Shown here: positions 53,967-63,900 of the stretch, piece after piece
Layout of the letters: the number at the start of each line of letters is the position of its first letter
Position numbering within the stretch: the stretch's first letter is position 1
Assembly: GCA_902779535.1 (NCBI GenBank)
Contig: CACZBX010000004.1
Location: 97,149 to 161,148, forward strand
Length of the DNA stretch: 64,000 bases
Direction: 5' to 3'
Source: an uncultured Bacteroidales bacterium
Lineage (GTDB): Bacteria > Bacteroidota > Bacteroidia > Bacteroidales > Bacteroidaceae
Made by a program: the position numbers and the translations under genes
The notes under the pieces: generated by a model
Databases searched by the model: none
What the model was told of the DNA's origin: nothing
The model's input: only the letters and a program-made list of their open reading frames with translations

Positions 53967-56396
53967 TTAGAATCTACATCTTAAATCAACACCCAGTTGG
54001 AAAGGCTTATTGATTTGTTTGTAACCACGGTTCATACTTTCGAAATAGAATGTAGAGAATCGATGGTCGGTCAGGTTATGTGCCCAAAGATCAATGTCGA
54101 TGTTCTTAGTTTGCAATGACAAACGGGCATTCAATGTACCATTAAACTTATCGGAAGCATGATTATCCTCCGTCCAATAAATCTTTCCGGCGCCCGAGTA
54201 GTTCAATCCGGCGGTAACGGCTTGTATCCAACTATCCTTCACAAAGAACGTGTAGTCGGCCCCGGCACTGAATGTATGCATCGGTACAAAAGGAACATAG
54301 TTTCCACTATAGTCGATGACAATCCCCGCATTGGTTTGACCACCTTCGTACTCCTTAAATGTGGAGTGGGTATAACCATAGTTGGCCATGATATTTAAGT
54401 GACGGTTCGGTGCAGCCAAGAACGACACTTCCGCACCATAACTTTCACTTTTTCCGGCATTCACCATCATACGACCAAATCCGTTTTCCGAGAAACGCGC
54501 TAACTGTTGGTCGCGGGTATCCATATAGAAGACAGCCAAATCTGTTCTAATCTTTCCTTGAGCCAGGTCTAAGTGTGTGCCGACCTCGTAATTCCAACTA
54601 TACTCAGGTTTATATGTCGTTATCTCATCAACATCAGGCACAACGCCATAGCCAGGAACACGCTCTGCGATTATAGGTTTATAACGACTGCCCATTGCCG
54701 ACAGTTCAGGAGCATCAAAAATGGCATCAATCATCTTGGTCGTCATATCCCCTTGAACGATATCCGAGAACATCTGTATATTATACCCCCCCGAGCGGTA
54801 ACCTTTTGCCACACTGGCATAGATATTATTTTTACCATCAAAATCATACTTCAACGCAAACTTCGGGAGCAACTGCCAATAGTCCTTGTTCAGTTTACCG
54901 ATGAAATTCGGATTCGCCTTCAGGTCCTTTACGGTCATATCCATATACGGTTGCATGAAGATACGGAAGTTGAAATCAATGTTACTATTCGAGAGATAAT
55001 CCATCTTGAGATTCTCATATTCCAAACGCAAACCAGCCGTCAGAGACAGTCCTTCTACCAAGAAGTTGTTAATAGTAGACTGATGGAACAGTGCTGCGCT
55101 CAGGGTCGGTGTATCAAAAATGTTTTCTATGTGGAGATTATTGCTTGTAACATCCAACATCATCTGCGGTGCACGAGGATTTCCAGCGTGGAATCCCGCA
55201 AAGATATCGTTTACATTGTCTTCAATCAATGTTTGCACACCATCCTCCAAGAACATCACCGGACCTTCCGTGTGGAGCCATTGATAGAATCCGCTCGCAC
55301 CGGTCACCCATTCCCATTGACGGCCAGGTTTGCTTTTAAAGGTTATTTCTTCACTCAACGTACTCTGTTTCTGCTTTTGCTCGAGGCTATAGATGTTGAC
55401 AGGTAAATAGTCCTGATCCATAAGCATACGGTCGTTCAAGTTCTGGAAACCGGTTACTGCATTGAAGATAAAGTTATCTGCCTGATGTTCCAGGTTAAGT
55501 CCGGTATTGAACAAACCTCTGCGGTAACTATTTTCCAAACCATTGGCAATCTTACCCACATACTGCCCATAATTCTCTTCCGGGGTCAATGACCCGGTAT
55601 AGATGTATGGGTATCCTCCTTCATCACTGTAATCATACCCAATGGTAAAGTCGAGTTTCCAACTATCCGAAGGTAACCAGATGGCACGCAACCGACCACC
55701 ACCGGCATTTATTCCGTCAACTTTCTTTCCTGTAACCGCATTTTTGAAGAATCCGTCACCACCTTCATAGTAACCACCTGCTGAAAAAGCAAACTGGTCA
55801 CTAATACGATGGTAATGGGTAAGCGCAACGCTTCTATGATTATCTTTTGTACTGTAGCCTAACCGCAAATCAGTTCCTTGATACGAGAAAGGAGACTTGG
55901 AGTGAACTTTCACCAAACCACCCATCGTATTGCGTCCGTACAATGTACCCTGTGGGCCACGAAGGATGTCGATACGCTCAATGTCGTAGAAATTAAAATC
56001 GAAAGCCGACTTATCTACATACGGGATATTATCTACATACATTCCAACGGCCGGTGTATTTATTCGAGAACCAATACCTCTGATATAGATGGCTGAGGTC
56101 AAACGTGAGCCATAATCAGGCATATAGAAGTTTGGTGCCAATGCGCTGGCACCTTTGAGTGACGTAATATGATAAGCCTGCATATCTTTCTGAGAAATCA
56201 AGGAAACAGAAGAAGGAAGAGTCCTCAACTTTCCAGTCTCCTTGGGAGAAGCGATGACCACCACTTCTTCTATATCAATAACTCGTGCTGTATCATTTAC
56301 AATTGGCTGCGTATGAGTCCCTTCTACTTTATCTGCAAAAGAGTAGATAAAAAGTAGAGACAATACGAAAGAAACTAAGATTTTTTTCATATTCAA
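53967..56396 (-). CDS. TonB-dependent outer-membrane receptor
   Basis: An 809-residue outer-membrane transporter. The signal peptide ends near YSFAD. A TonB-box-like segment (RVIDIEEVVVIASP) leads into the plug domain (GKLRTLPSSVSLISQKDM, YIRGIGSRINTPAVGMYVDNIPYVDKSAFDFNFYDIERIDILRGPQGTLYGRNTMGGLV), then a 22-strand barrel ending in a terminal Phe (LGVDLRCRF). It has no N-terminal carboxypeptidase-like domain and no SusD partner, so it resembles siderophore or cobalamin-type receptors rather than SusC. The ligand is unknown. Start is ATG 56396 or 56390. Confidence 0.9.
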   Translation of the reverse strand: MNMKKILVSFVLSLLFIYSFADKVEGTHTQPIVNDTARVIDIEEVVVIASPKETGKLRTLPSSVSLISQKDMQAYHITSLKGASALAPNFYMPDYGSRLTSAIYIRGIGSRINTPAVGMYVDNIPYVDKSAFDFNFYDIERIDILRGPQGTLYGRNTMGGLVKVHSKSPFSYQGTDLRLGYSTKDNHRSVALTHYHRISDQFAFSAGGYYEGGDGFFKNAVTGKKVDGINAGGGRLRAIWLPSDSWKLDFTIGYDYSDEGGYPYIYTGSLTPEENYGQYVGKIANGLENSYRRGLFNTGLNLEHQADNFIFNAVTGFQNLNDRMLMDQDYLPVNIYSLEQKQKQSTLSEEITFKSKPGRQWEWVTGASGFYQWLHTEGPVMFLEDGVQTLIEDNVNDIFAGFHAGNPRAPQMMLDVTSNNLHIENIFDTPTLSAALFHQSTINNFLVEGLSLTAGLRLEYENLKMDYLSNSNIDFNFRIFMQPYMDMTVKDLKANPNFIGKLNKDYWQLLPKFALKYDFDGKNNIYASVAKGYRSGGYNIQMFSDIVQGDMTTKMIDAIFDAPELSAMGSRYKPIIAERVPGYGVVPDVDEITTYKPEYSWNYEVGTHLDLAQGKIRTDLAVFYMDTRDQQLARFSENGFGRMMVNAGKSESYGAEVSFLAAPNRHLNIMANYGYTHSTFKEYEGGQTNAGIVIDYSGNYVPFVPMHTFSAGADYTFFVKDSWIQAVTAGLNYSGAGKIYWTEDNHASDKFNGTLNARLSLQTKNIDIDLWAHNLTDHRFSTFYFESMNRGYKQINKPFQLGVDLRCRF

Positions 56397-56418
56397 GTAT
56401 ACATTTTAATTCACGATG

Positions 56419-56449
56419 CAAAGTAACGGAGAAAACGAACACAAAACAA
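56419..56449 (-). promoter_or_regulatory. Weak promoter for the TonB receptor
   Basis: Minus-strand TTG (56449-56447), a 20-base spacer and TTACTTTG (56426-56419), one base off TAnnTTTG. Confidence 0.4.
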
Positions 56450-56549
56450 TCCTCATTAATGAGGATTTTCAAAAAACATCGGTCTGAGCGATTAGAATGA
56501 AGTTTTCCGGAAAGAAAAAAACTAATTATCAAAGGCTTAGGATGCCCCA

Positions 56550-56680
56550 TGCCGTTACAATACGAATGCCTTTGTCCCTGTGGATCTCCGGATCCACAGG
56601 AGAATAACTGCGGGCCTGTGACCCGCGTGGATTGTAAATCCACAGTCAGAGCGTTGGGGATCCGAAGATCCCCAACGACA
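56550..56680 (+). repeat. Four-palindrome REP-like element, copy 2
   Basis: From CCGTTACAATACGAATGCC to CCCCAACGACA: hairpins CCTGTGGAT/ATCCACAGG, GCGGG(C/T)CTGTGACCCGC, GTGGATT/AATCCAC and GTTGGGGATC/GATCCCCAAC. It is the first of two near-identical direct copies, 160 bases apart start to start. Confidence 0.8.
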
Positions 56681-56709
56681 AAATAGAATCCCCAACGACA
56701 AAAAGTCCA

Positions 56710-56842
56710 ATGCCGCTCCAATACGAATGCCTTTGTCCCTGTGGATCTCCAGATCCACAGGAAGAATAACTGCGGGTCTGCGACCCGCGTGGATTGTAAA
56801 TCCACAATTAGAGCGTTGGGGATCCGGAGATCCCCAACGACA
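56710..56842 (+). repeat. Four-palindrome REP-like element, copy 3
   Basis: A direct copy of 56550-56680 with scattered substitutions, most of them in loops or compensated in the stems (GCGGGTCTGCGACCCGC here). The same four hairpins and boundary words TTTGTCCC and CAACGACA are kept. Confidence 0.8.
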
Positions 56843-56907
56843 AATTGGGATTCCCCAACAACTTCCGAAAACCCTTAACGACACATAGGAAATGATATCA
56901 TTAACGC

Positions 56908-57020
56908 CTATTCTCATTCATCGCATAAATATTTTCATTTATCGAGTTTTCACTCTCAAGCATCGAGGTTTTGCGTTCAAAAACTCCGTTTCTAAAACAA
57001 AAAACTCAGTTTTCAAAGAG
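56908..57020 (-). repeat. Degenerate 22-base repeats, third locus
   Basis: Read on the minus strand, words such as AAAACTCGATAAATGAAA, GCGATGAATGAGA and AAAACTGAGTTTT follow one another with a period near 22. They resemble the array at 45376-45480 in both the CTGAGTTTT and the CTCGAT parts. Confidence 0.5.
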
Positions 57021-57095
57021 TACTTCAAGTATTCTGTGAAAGATGATGTGTTCATCCATCAATTTCCTCATACCCTTTTGGATGGATTTTGGGCC

Positions 57096-57195
57096 TTGTG
57101 AAGCATCATGGTTCACATTTTTAAATAATCATTCACCACAAATATCTATAAATGAACAAATTGCAAAATCGGTGAATGTGAAGGTTGTTTTTTAA
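57096..57195 (+). repeat. GTGAAGG element, copy 2
   Basis: It starts with TTGTGAA/TTCACA arms as in the copy at 45221 and ends with GTGAATGTGAAGGTTGTTTTTT. No coding potential was seen in the 56400-57297 gap. Confidence 0.45.
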
Positions 57196-57297
57196 TTTTA
57201 GAGCATGGGGATAAATAAGCAGGCTATAAATTCTGATAACACAAAACATTAAGCAGGAAGTCCTACACCATACACCTTTAACGCTTAACACGACAAC

Positions 57298-59286
57298 CTA
57301 ATGCAAAACCCGCTTCATTCGTTCGATCAGTTCATCACCCAAGGCACTTTTCTTTTGAATATGTTCTTCTACTGCTCTTACGAACGGATTGCCTTCGAAA
57401 TCGCCCCGTACTTGTTCAAAGTCGAGTTCCTTCTCATGGCGCGTTCCATCAGCACCAAAGCCAGTCATCGCAGCCATTGAGAATTCTTTCTTTGCATCCT
57501 CGTATACCATTTTGTCCAACGAGACAACGGCTTCTTTCCACTGATTCACAATAGATATCACGTCATCAGCAGTAATCTGTGAGGGGGCAATATGGTAAAA
57601 CTCCTCCAATTTATCATAAGCCCAAGTCCATTCGTAAGTATAATAATGTTCATACATCCGTTGGAACTCGGCATTAATCGATTTCAAACGGTTGACTGTT
57701 CCTTTTTCGATCTTGTCGAGCAAGTCGGCAACCTCTGATTTGGGAGCAATCAGTCCACTGATATCCACCCATTCTCCATGTCCGATAGGTGTATCAGGAA
57801 CTAACCGAGCCCGTATTTCCTCATTCGACTTGAAATCGATACCTTCCAGACGTTTAATCAGCGAATTTCCCAAGAACTTATGGATCGCTATTTCATAAAA
57901 ATGAATACCTTTCTTCAGGGAACCGTTACGAATCTTTGCACTATGGTAAGCATACTCTTCCGACAGCTCACCCGAGACATCCCGTAGTCCCATCAACAAT
58001 TCCCGTCCCTTGAACATTTTCTGTATCGTAAACGGGCTCAGCAAGTTATAATTGATATAATCCAGACGATTCGGATCGGTCCGACGATCACGCTTCGGCC
58101 ATTTCTGTGCATCACGGATAGTCCCGACACTTCTCAGGTTCACCCCCGGCACCAAGTATGTGGTATTGTTTTTCTCTATCAAATAAGAAAAAGGTAAGTT
58201 GGAGGTATCCGAATGGTTCACATGCCTTCCCATCACCAATGAAAACGCCCCCACGCGAGAAGGCCAAAGGATATACGAGTCGGAAGCCGTCTTGGCTCCA
58301 CGCTCCAGTGTACCCTGATGTATCGGACCCAGTTTATACATATGGTTGCTTTGATTTGAGCCTGAACCTGCATTCATAAAGCTGAACATACCTGCAATCA
58401 AAAGGGTCGATTTATGGTGAGTCACCGTGAAAGGACCGGCAAAGATGGCACACGCCTCGCCGTTTTCGCCTTGGCAGTTGCTGAAGAAAAGCGAGTCGGA
58501 AGCGGAATATCCATGACCAAGCATACAAGCCTGGCCCACAAAGCATCGACTGATCATAGTTCCACTATCGATATGAGACCCGGAAGAGATAATGAAATCA
58601 TCGGCAATCACATTATGTCCGATATAGACCGGGGCGTTCTGATTACTGTTTATCGTACCATTGTATAAACGGCTCACACCCTTGACAACGGCATAGTCAC
58701 CTAATCGAACATTTTCTATTCTTCCGGAATTCATGATAGTAGAATGGCTACCGATGACGCCAATGGTAGAGGCATGTTTCTCCGAGTAATATCGGGCTAA
58801 ATCCTTTAACTTCTCGGCCAGTTGCGGACGGTGACGATACAAGGCCATGACATAAGCCATGTGAGCAGATAGCTTGTCATGAATCATCACCTCACGCCCG
58901 CCCGTCTCGTTGAGCACAGATACTTCCACCCCGTTTCCAAATTTCGATAAGCCGTCAGTCAAGATAATATCTACATTTTGGATAAAGGTATGGTCACCAA
59001 TTTCATAGTTTGCAATATAATTTTGGATATTCTCGATGTAACAATCATTACCTACCGTCACGTTATGCAGGCTGACATGATGCAAGGCTGAATGGACTTT
59101 GATACCGCCTGGCAAAGTAAACACATCTTGAAGGACTCCTATCCGTATGGTCCCGGAGAAATGAACATGTTGAACATAGTCGGGCTGAAATTCCTCATGC
59201 ACCCGAATGTTTTTCCAATCATCAGCTACGCAGTGTTGTGATATCAATACGTCGATTTCGTTTTGTGTCAGATCACGATAGTTCAT
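57298..59286 (-). CDS. DUF4954 protein with left-handed beta-helix
   Basis: A 662-residue protein without signal peptide. The central part, residues about 50-330, is built of hexapeptide-like turns (IRIGVLQDVF, SALHHVSLHNVTVGNDCYIENIQNYIANYEIGDHTFIQNVDIILTDG), the pattern of left-handed parallel beta-helix sugar-nucleotide acyltransferases. SSGSHIDSGTMISRCFVGQACMLGHGYSA continues it. The C-terminal about 250 residues are helical and family-specific. The family (DUF4954/DUF6819) is nearly confined to Bacteroidetes and spirochaetes and has no known reaction. A single-gene unit with a -7 box at 59309-59316. Confidence 0.85.
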   Translation of the reverse strand: MNYRDLTQNEIDVLISQHCVADDWKNIRVHEEFQPDYVQHVHFSGTIRIGVLQDVFTLPGGIKVHSALHHVSLHNVTVGNDCYIENIQNYIANYEIGDHTFIQNVDIILTDGLSKFGNGVEVSVLNETGGREVMIHDKLSAHMAYVMALYRHRPQLAEKLKDLARYYSEKHASTIGVIGSHSTIMNSGRIENVRLGDYAVVKGVSRLYNGTINSNQNAPVYIGHNVIADDFIISSGSHIDSGTMISRCFVGQACMLGHGYSASDSLFFSNCQGENGEACAIFAGPFTVTHHKSTLLIAGMFSFMNAGSGSNQSNHMYKLGPIHQGTLERGAKTASDSYILWPSRVGAFSLVMGRHVNHSDTSNLPFSYLIEKNNTTYLVPGVNLRSVGTIRDAQKWPKRDRRTDPNRLDYINYNLLSPFTIQKMFKGRELLMGLRDVSGELSEEYAYHSAKIRNGSLKKGIHFYEIAIHKFLGNSLIKRLEGIDFKSNEEIRARLVPDTPIGHGEWVDISGLIAPKSEVADLLDKIEKGTVNRLKSINAEFQRMYEHYYTYEWTWAYDKLEEFYHIAPSQITADDVISIVNQWKEAVVSLDKMVYEDAKKEFSMAAMTGFGADGTRHEKELDFEQVRGDFEGNPFVRAVEEHIQKKSALGDELIERMKRVLH

Positions 59287-59308
59287 AATAATCAGTTTAA
59301 ATTTTGGA

Positions 59309-59316
59309 CAAAGTTA
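59309..59316 (-). promoter_or_regulatory. -7 box for the DUF4954 gene
   Basis: Minus-strand TAACTTTG 23 bases before the ATG. No -33 box evident. Confidence 0.4.
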
Positions 59317-59350
59317 GTCAGTTTTTTTTATTTCATTATCTTTTGTACAA

Positions 59351-59381
59351 ATAAAAAGGGCTGCTCAAATGAGCAGCCCTT
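59351..59381 (-). terminator. Terminator after susD
   Basis: AAGGGCTGCTCA (59356-59367) pairs with TGAGCAGCCCTT (59370-59381); the minus-strand tail is TTTATTTG. Confidence 0.8.
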
Positions 59382-59417
59382 AACGTTAACTTTTAAGAGA
59401 GAGAATTTAGAATATAT

Positions 59418-60905
59418 TTAGTGAACGCCAGTTCTGGTGTCCCACCACATTTGTTCGCCCCAAACATGATCAACAAAACCAGCAGCAGCTGCTTCAACAT
59501 TAGCAGTGTTGTAAGAATACTGATTCTGTGGATATGGGAAACGGAACGGAACATCATTATGAGAGCCCCACTGAGCAGCACGAGCACCCGGATATTGTTG
59601 CGTCACGCCGTCAGCAGCCTTTGCAGACTGGATGTAGAGAGGATAACCGGTACGACGATACATTGTCCAAGAAGAGATACCTTGTTTGAAGTAAGATACC
59701 CACATTTCGTTGTACAACATTTCGAATGAACCATCAAATTTACCCGGGCCATTCAGATAAGCCTCAACATCAGCTTCATCAACCTCATTTTCTTCCATGT
59801 TCAACTCAACACCCTTGATATAAGCCTCTTCTGCACTCATCGGAGTTGTCCAACCCTTCAAAGCTGCCTCAGCGATCAAGAAGTAAGTTTCATTTGCACG
59901 ATAGTATGGAGTGAAACCCTTTGGATCCTTACGGAACTTCGCACCAATACGAGAGAAGACTGAAATGTCGGCAAAGTTACCCAATGCGCCATTTTCTGCT
60001 CCACGATATTCACCGTCCTTCGTAGCAGGAATAGCATAGACTGCCAAACGAGGATCGTTCATCTTCTTCAAGTGGTCAATGAAGATCTGAGCCATACCAT
60101 CATCATCACAGGTACGATAGTTATCATACCATGGTTCATAGTATGGAGAAGTTCCCTGCCACCAGAAAATCAAACTTTCGTCGTTCTCGGTAATCATCGG
60201 GTATCTACTTGGATTGTTGATAACTTCCTCAACAATTGATTTTGACTGAGGATAAACGTTCGAAATCTGCATAGCCATCTTCACACGGAGAGAGTTACAG
60301 AACTTCTGCCATTTAGCGATGTCACCATCATACATGAAGTCGCCATCACCTAAAGCATCTGAACCAAAGCCACTTGCCCAGCTATCACCAATCTCTTTCA
60401 AGGTAGCCAAGAGTGAAGTATAGATTGTTTCCTCACTATCGTAAACCGGTTCGAGGATTTCAGGTCCTTGGAACGCTTCTGTGAAAGGCATCTTACCGAA
60501 ACAGGTCGTATTCAGGTACATCATGTAAACCTGCCACAACTTAGCAACGTTACGCATATTCTTGTTACCCTCAGCATTATCTTCCGTGTTCTCAAGAATA
60601 GCATTCATCTGCGTGTAAGCATAATAAGCCAAATACCAACGGTTACCATACGTATTGTTCGTAGGAATATAGTCTTGATAAGCATTCAGATACTGAATAG
60701 CAGCCACATGTCCTGCCCATTGTTCAATATCCAAACAAGTCCACTGTGATGCACTATAACGAAGGATGTTTGCCAAAATATTTGTGTTAGGCACCGACGA
60801 ATAGGCATTCGGATTGGTATTGATTTCATCAAAGTCGCCCGTACATGAAGTCACGCCAAGCAACAAGGTAGCCGAAAGGGCTAACGCTTTAAAAATATTT
60901 TTCAT
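59418..60905 (-). CDS. SusD/RagB-family nutrient-binding lipoprotein
   Basis: A 495-residue outer-membrane lipoprotein (Cys21 in GVTSC). Early TDLDEINTNPNAYSS-like segment (DFDEINTNPNAYSSVP) and TPR-like helices are typical of the SusD_like_2 branch, and FLIAEAALKGW with the C-terminal SWTMYRRTGYPLY are family landmarks. It binds the glycan or peptide ligand at the cell surface and hands it to its SusC partner, whose gene ends 17 bases upstream. No glycoside hydrolase is adjacent, so the ligand is unknown. Confidence 0.93.
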   Translation of the reverse strand: MKNIFKALALSATLLLGVTSCTGDFDEINTNPNAYSSVPNTNILANILRYSASQWTCLDIEQWAGHVAAIQYLNAYQDYIPTNNTYGNRWYLAYYAYTQMNAILENTEDNAEGNKNMRNVAKLWQVYMMYLNTTCFGKMPFTEAFQGPEILEPVYDSEETIYTSLLATLKEIGDSWASGFGSDALGDGDFMYDGDIAKWQKFCNSLRVKMAMQISNVYPQSKSIVEEVINNPSRYPMITENDESLIFWWQGTSPYYEPWYDNYRTCDDDGMAQIFIDHLKKMNDPRLAVYAIPATKDGEYRGAENGALGNFADISVFSRIGAKFRKDPKGFTPYYRANETYFLIAEAALKGWTTPMSAEEAYIKGVELNMEENEVDEADVEAYLNGPGKFDGSFEMLYNEMWVSYFKQGISSWTMYRRTGYPLYIQSAKAADGVTQQYPGARAAQWGSHNDVPFRFPYPQNQYSYNTANVEAAAAGFVDHVWGEQMWWDTRTGVH

Positions 60906-60922
60906 ATACTCAATTCTCCTAA

Positions 60923-63900
60923 TTAAAATGTTAAACCTACCTTAAGACCGATACTGCGTGATCCAGGAACAGCACCTTGTTCGAAACCGACACCACGGCT
61001 ATCTGAAGATACACCACCGGTTTCAGGATCCAGACGCAAAGTATTCGACTTATCTACCCAAAGGAGAGCTACATTTGTAGCAATCAAAGAAACTGTTGCA
61101 CGATTGAAATATTTCGTCTTTCTCAACAATGACTTCGGGAATTCGTATGATACATAAAGTTCACGAAGTTTCAAGAATGAACCGTCAAATACATACATTT
61201 CAGGGTTACCATAAGACTCGAAGTATGTCTGAGCATCAACAGCAATTGTATTTGGAGCCCACTTTGTAACTTTTCCCTCTGCATTATATTCAGCAGGCAT
61301 AAGGAATTTCTCGTGTGTCATCACGTCAACACCAGCAACGATATCACGTTCACGAACACCGTTTCTTACTGTATATTCTGCAGTACCAGCATTATATCCG
61401 TGGTTCATTGACTGTGACCAGATGTCACCACCCTTACGATAATCCAACAAGAAACCGAAGTTTACGCCCTTATAACTAAAGTCGTTACGCCATCCCATCA
61501 AGAAGTCAGGAGTTACGTTACCGATTACTTGGTTAGCAGCTGTCAAAGGACGACCACCAGATGATACTTTTATCATTCCTAATTGATCAATTGTTGCACT
61601 CTTAACAATACCCTTTTCTGGATTACCATTTACATCATCCATAGTAATACGGTTATAACCTGTACCAACTAAGTTACCCCAAGCATCACCAACCTTAGCC
61701 TGAGTAGCGATACCCCAAGACCAACCGATTCCATAAGTATCCAAACCAGGATAGAGTTCCTTAACCTCACTCTTGTCCTTCGCGAAGTTCAAAGTTGATG
61801 TCCAGTTCAGACCATTCTTGCTCTGAAGGATATCTGCACTTAACTGAATTTCAACACCCTTGTTGTCAATACGACCGGCATTTACCAACATTGAAGAGAA
61901 ACCTACAGTGTTACCTGTCGTTACAGACAAGATCTGGTCTTCTGTCTTCTTGAAGTAATATGCGAAGTCTAAGTGAATACGGTTATTAAGCAAACCTAAC
62001 TCTGTACCAACTTCCCAAGTAGTGATCATTTCAGGCTTCAAATCATAGTTAGGATAAGAATAACTACGATACATCTGAGCAACGCCATTGAAAGAAGAAC
62101 TTTGAGAATAGTAGTAGTAACTGTTTCTATAAGCAGATGTAGCACTACCTACCTTTGCCCAACCTGCACGGAGTTTCCAGAATGAGAGGAAGCTACCTTT
62201 CAGTTTTTCGAATGATTCTGTCGGGATCCAGCTCAAAGATACAGAAGGATAGAAGAAGTCTTGCTTGATAGTTGAAGACCAGTCGTTACGTGCACTGGCA
62301 TCCAAATACAATTGGTTTCTCCAACCCAAAGAGAAGTTACCATAAACAGAGTTAGAACGAATATGGCTATAACTCATTGTTGCCACAGGATCACCGACTT
62401 TATTACCTAATGTGTAAACACCAGGAACAACCAATGCGTTTGCACCGTCTGAATTGTATTTATAAACCAAATCACGATAGTTGGCACCTAACAAAGCTGT
62501 CAAGTTGAAGTCACCAAAAGTTTTGTTGAAAGAAGCGATGAAGTCAGCATTCAACTCAGTGTTGCGGGCTTGAGTCTGCAAGAAACCACCATCACCCCAG
62601 TCTGAACGATCCCAGTAGTGCTTTTCAAAAGTTTCTGCGTTATAGTAGTCGAAACCAAGACGACCTTCAAACTTCAGGAAGTCAAATGGTTGATAGTACA
62701 AAGAAGTCTTACCAAAAATACGATCACGTTGGTATTCATTCGTATTCATATACATATTGAAATACGGGTTAATATGGTAAGCTTCAATCCAGTTGTACAT
62801 GGTGTAGTTACCTGCTTCGTCTTTCTGATCCCAGTTCGCTTTCAACGACTTCATGTTGAGCTGACGAGCATTCCACAATGTCAATGACTGGATAGGGTTA
62901 CCACCACCATAACCTTGCCATACCAAGTTGTCACTCTGAGTACGTGTATATGATGCAGACATATCATAACTGATCCACTTGTTCAACTGCATGAAGGTAT
63001 TCAACTGACCGGAATATTTCTTTTGGTCAGTATTAGGAATAGTACCTTTCTGATTACGATAAGAAAGAGATGCACGTGTATTCGACTTCTCACTTCTTGA
63101 CTGAACAGAAACCATGTGGTTCATCGTTACACCAGTCTGGAAGAAATCCTTCACATTGTTCTTATGAGAAACCCAAGGAGCAAGTTTACCATCACTATCA
63201 AACTGAGTCAAATTCAAGCCTGCATCCAATCTCGGACCCCATGATTCATCCATGGTCTTAGAAAAGACATCAGTATCCCAGTTGTATGATTCATTGATAG
63301 CATAATCTTGATAGCTTGAATAATCGCTCTGATGGTTGAAGTGCCATTCGTCACCATTGTAACCCTGACCGTAAGAGTTCTGCAGCTTAGGGATATTAAC
63401 TACGTTATCCATTGTAATGTTCATGTCGTAAGAAACTTGAACACCGCTTGAGTTCTTACCGCTCTTGGTAGTAATCAAGATAACGCCGTTACCTGCGCGC
63501 ATACCATAAAGTGCTGCGGAACCACCCTTCAAGATTGAGATAGACTCGATATCCTCAGGGTTGATATCATTCAAACCTGAACCGTAGTCCACGCCATTGT
63601 AGGTATTATCACCCGTACGCTGTGTATCGTTAGCGATGGGCACACCATCCACAACGATCAACGGCTGCTGGTCTGCACTCAACGAACCGTTACCACGGAC
63701 AGAAATACGTGAAGAAGCGCCGACGGAACCACCAAATTGGTTGACTTGCACACCGGCTACCTTACCCGACAAAGAACTGGTTACACTTGGAGAGCCGGCC
63801 TTTGTCAATTCATCAGCCTTGACCTCCTGAATGGCATAACCCAGTGATTTCTTCTCTCGAGAGATACCCATAGCGGTTACGACAACCTCTTCCAATTGTG

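Noticed and set aside
56329-56917. Minus-strand open frames of 120-158 codons through the REP-like copies
   Set aside because: They translate the tandem palindromic repeat itself (duplicated peptide blocks with the repeat period), with no family resemblance or promoter. They are repeat-driven frames, not genes.
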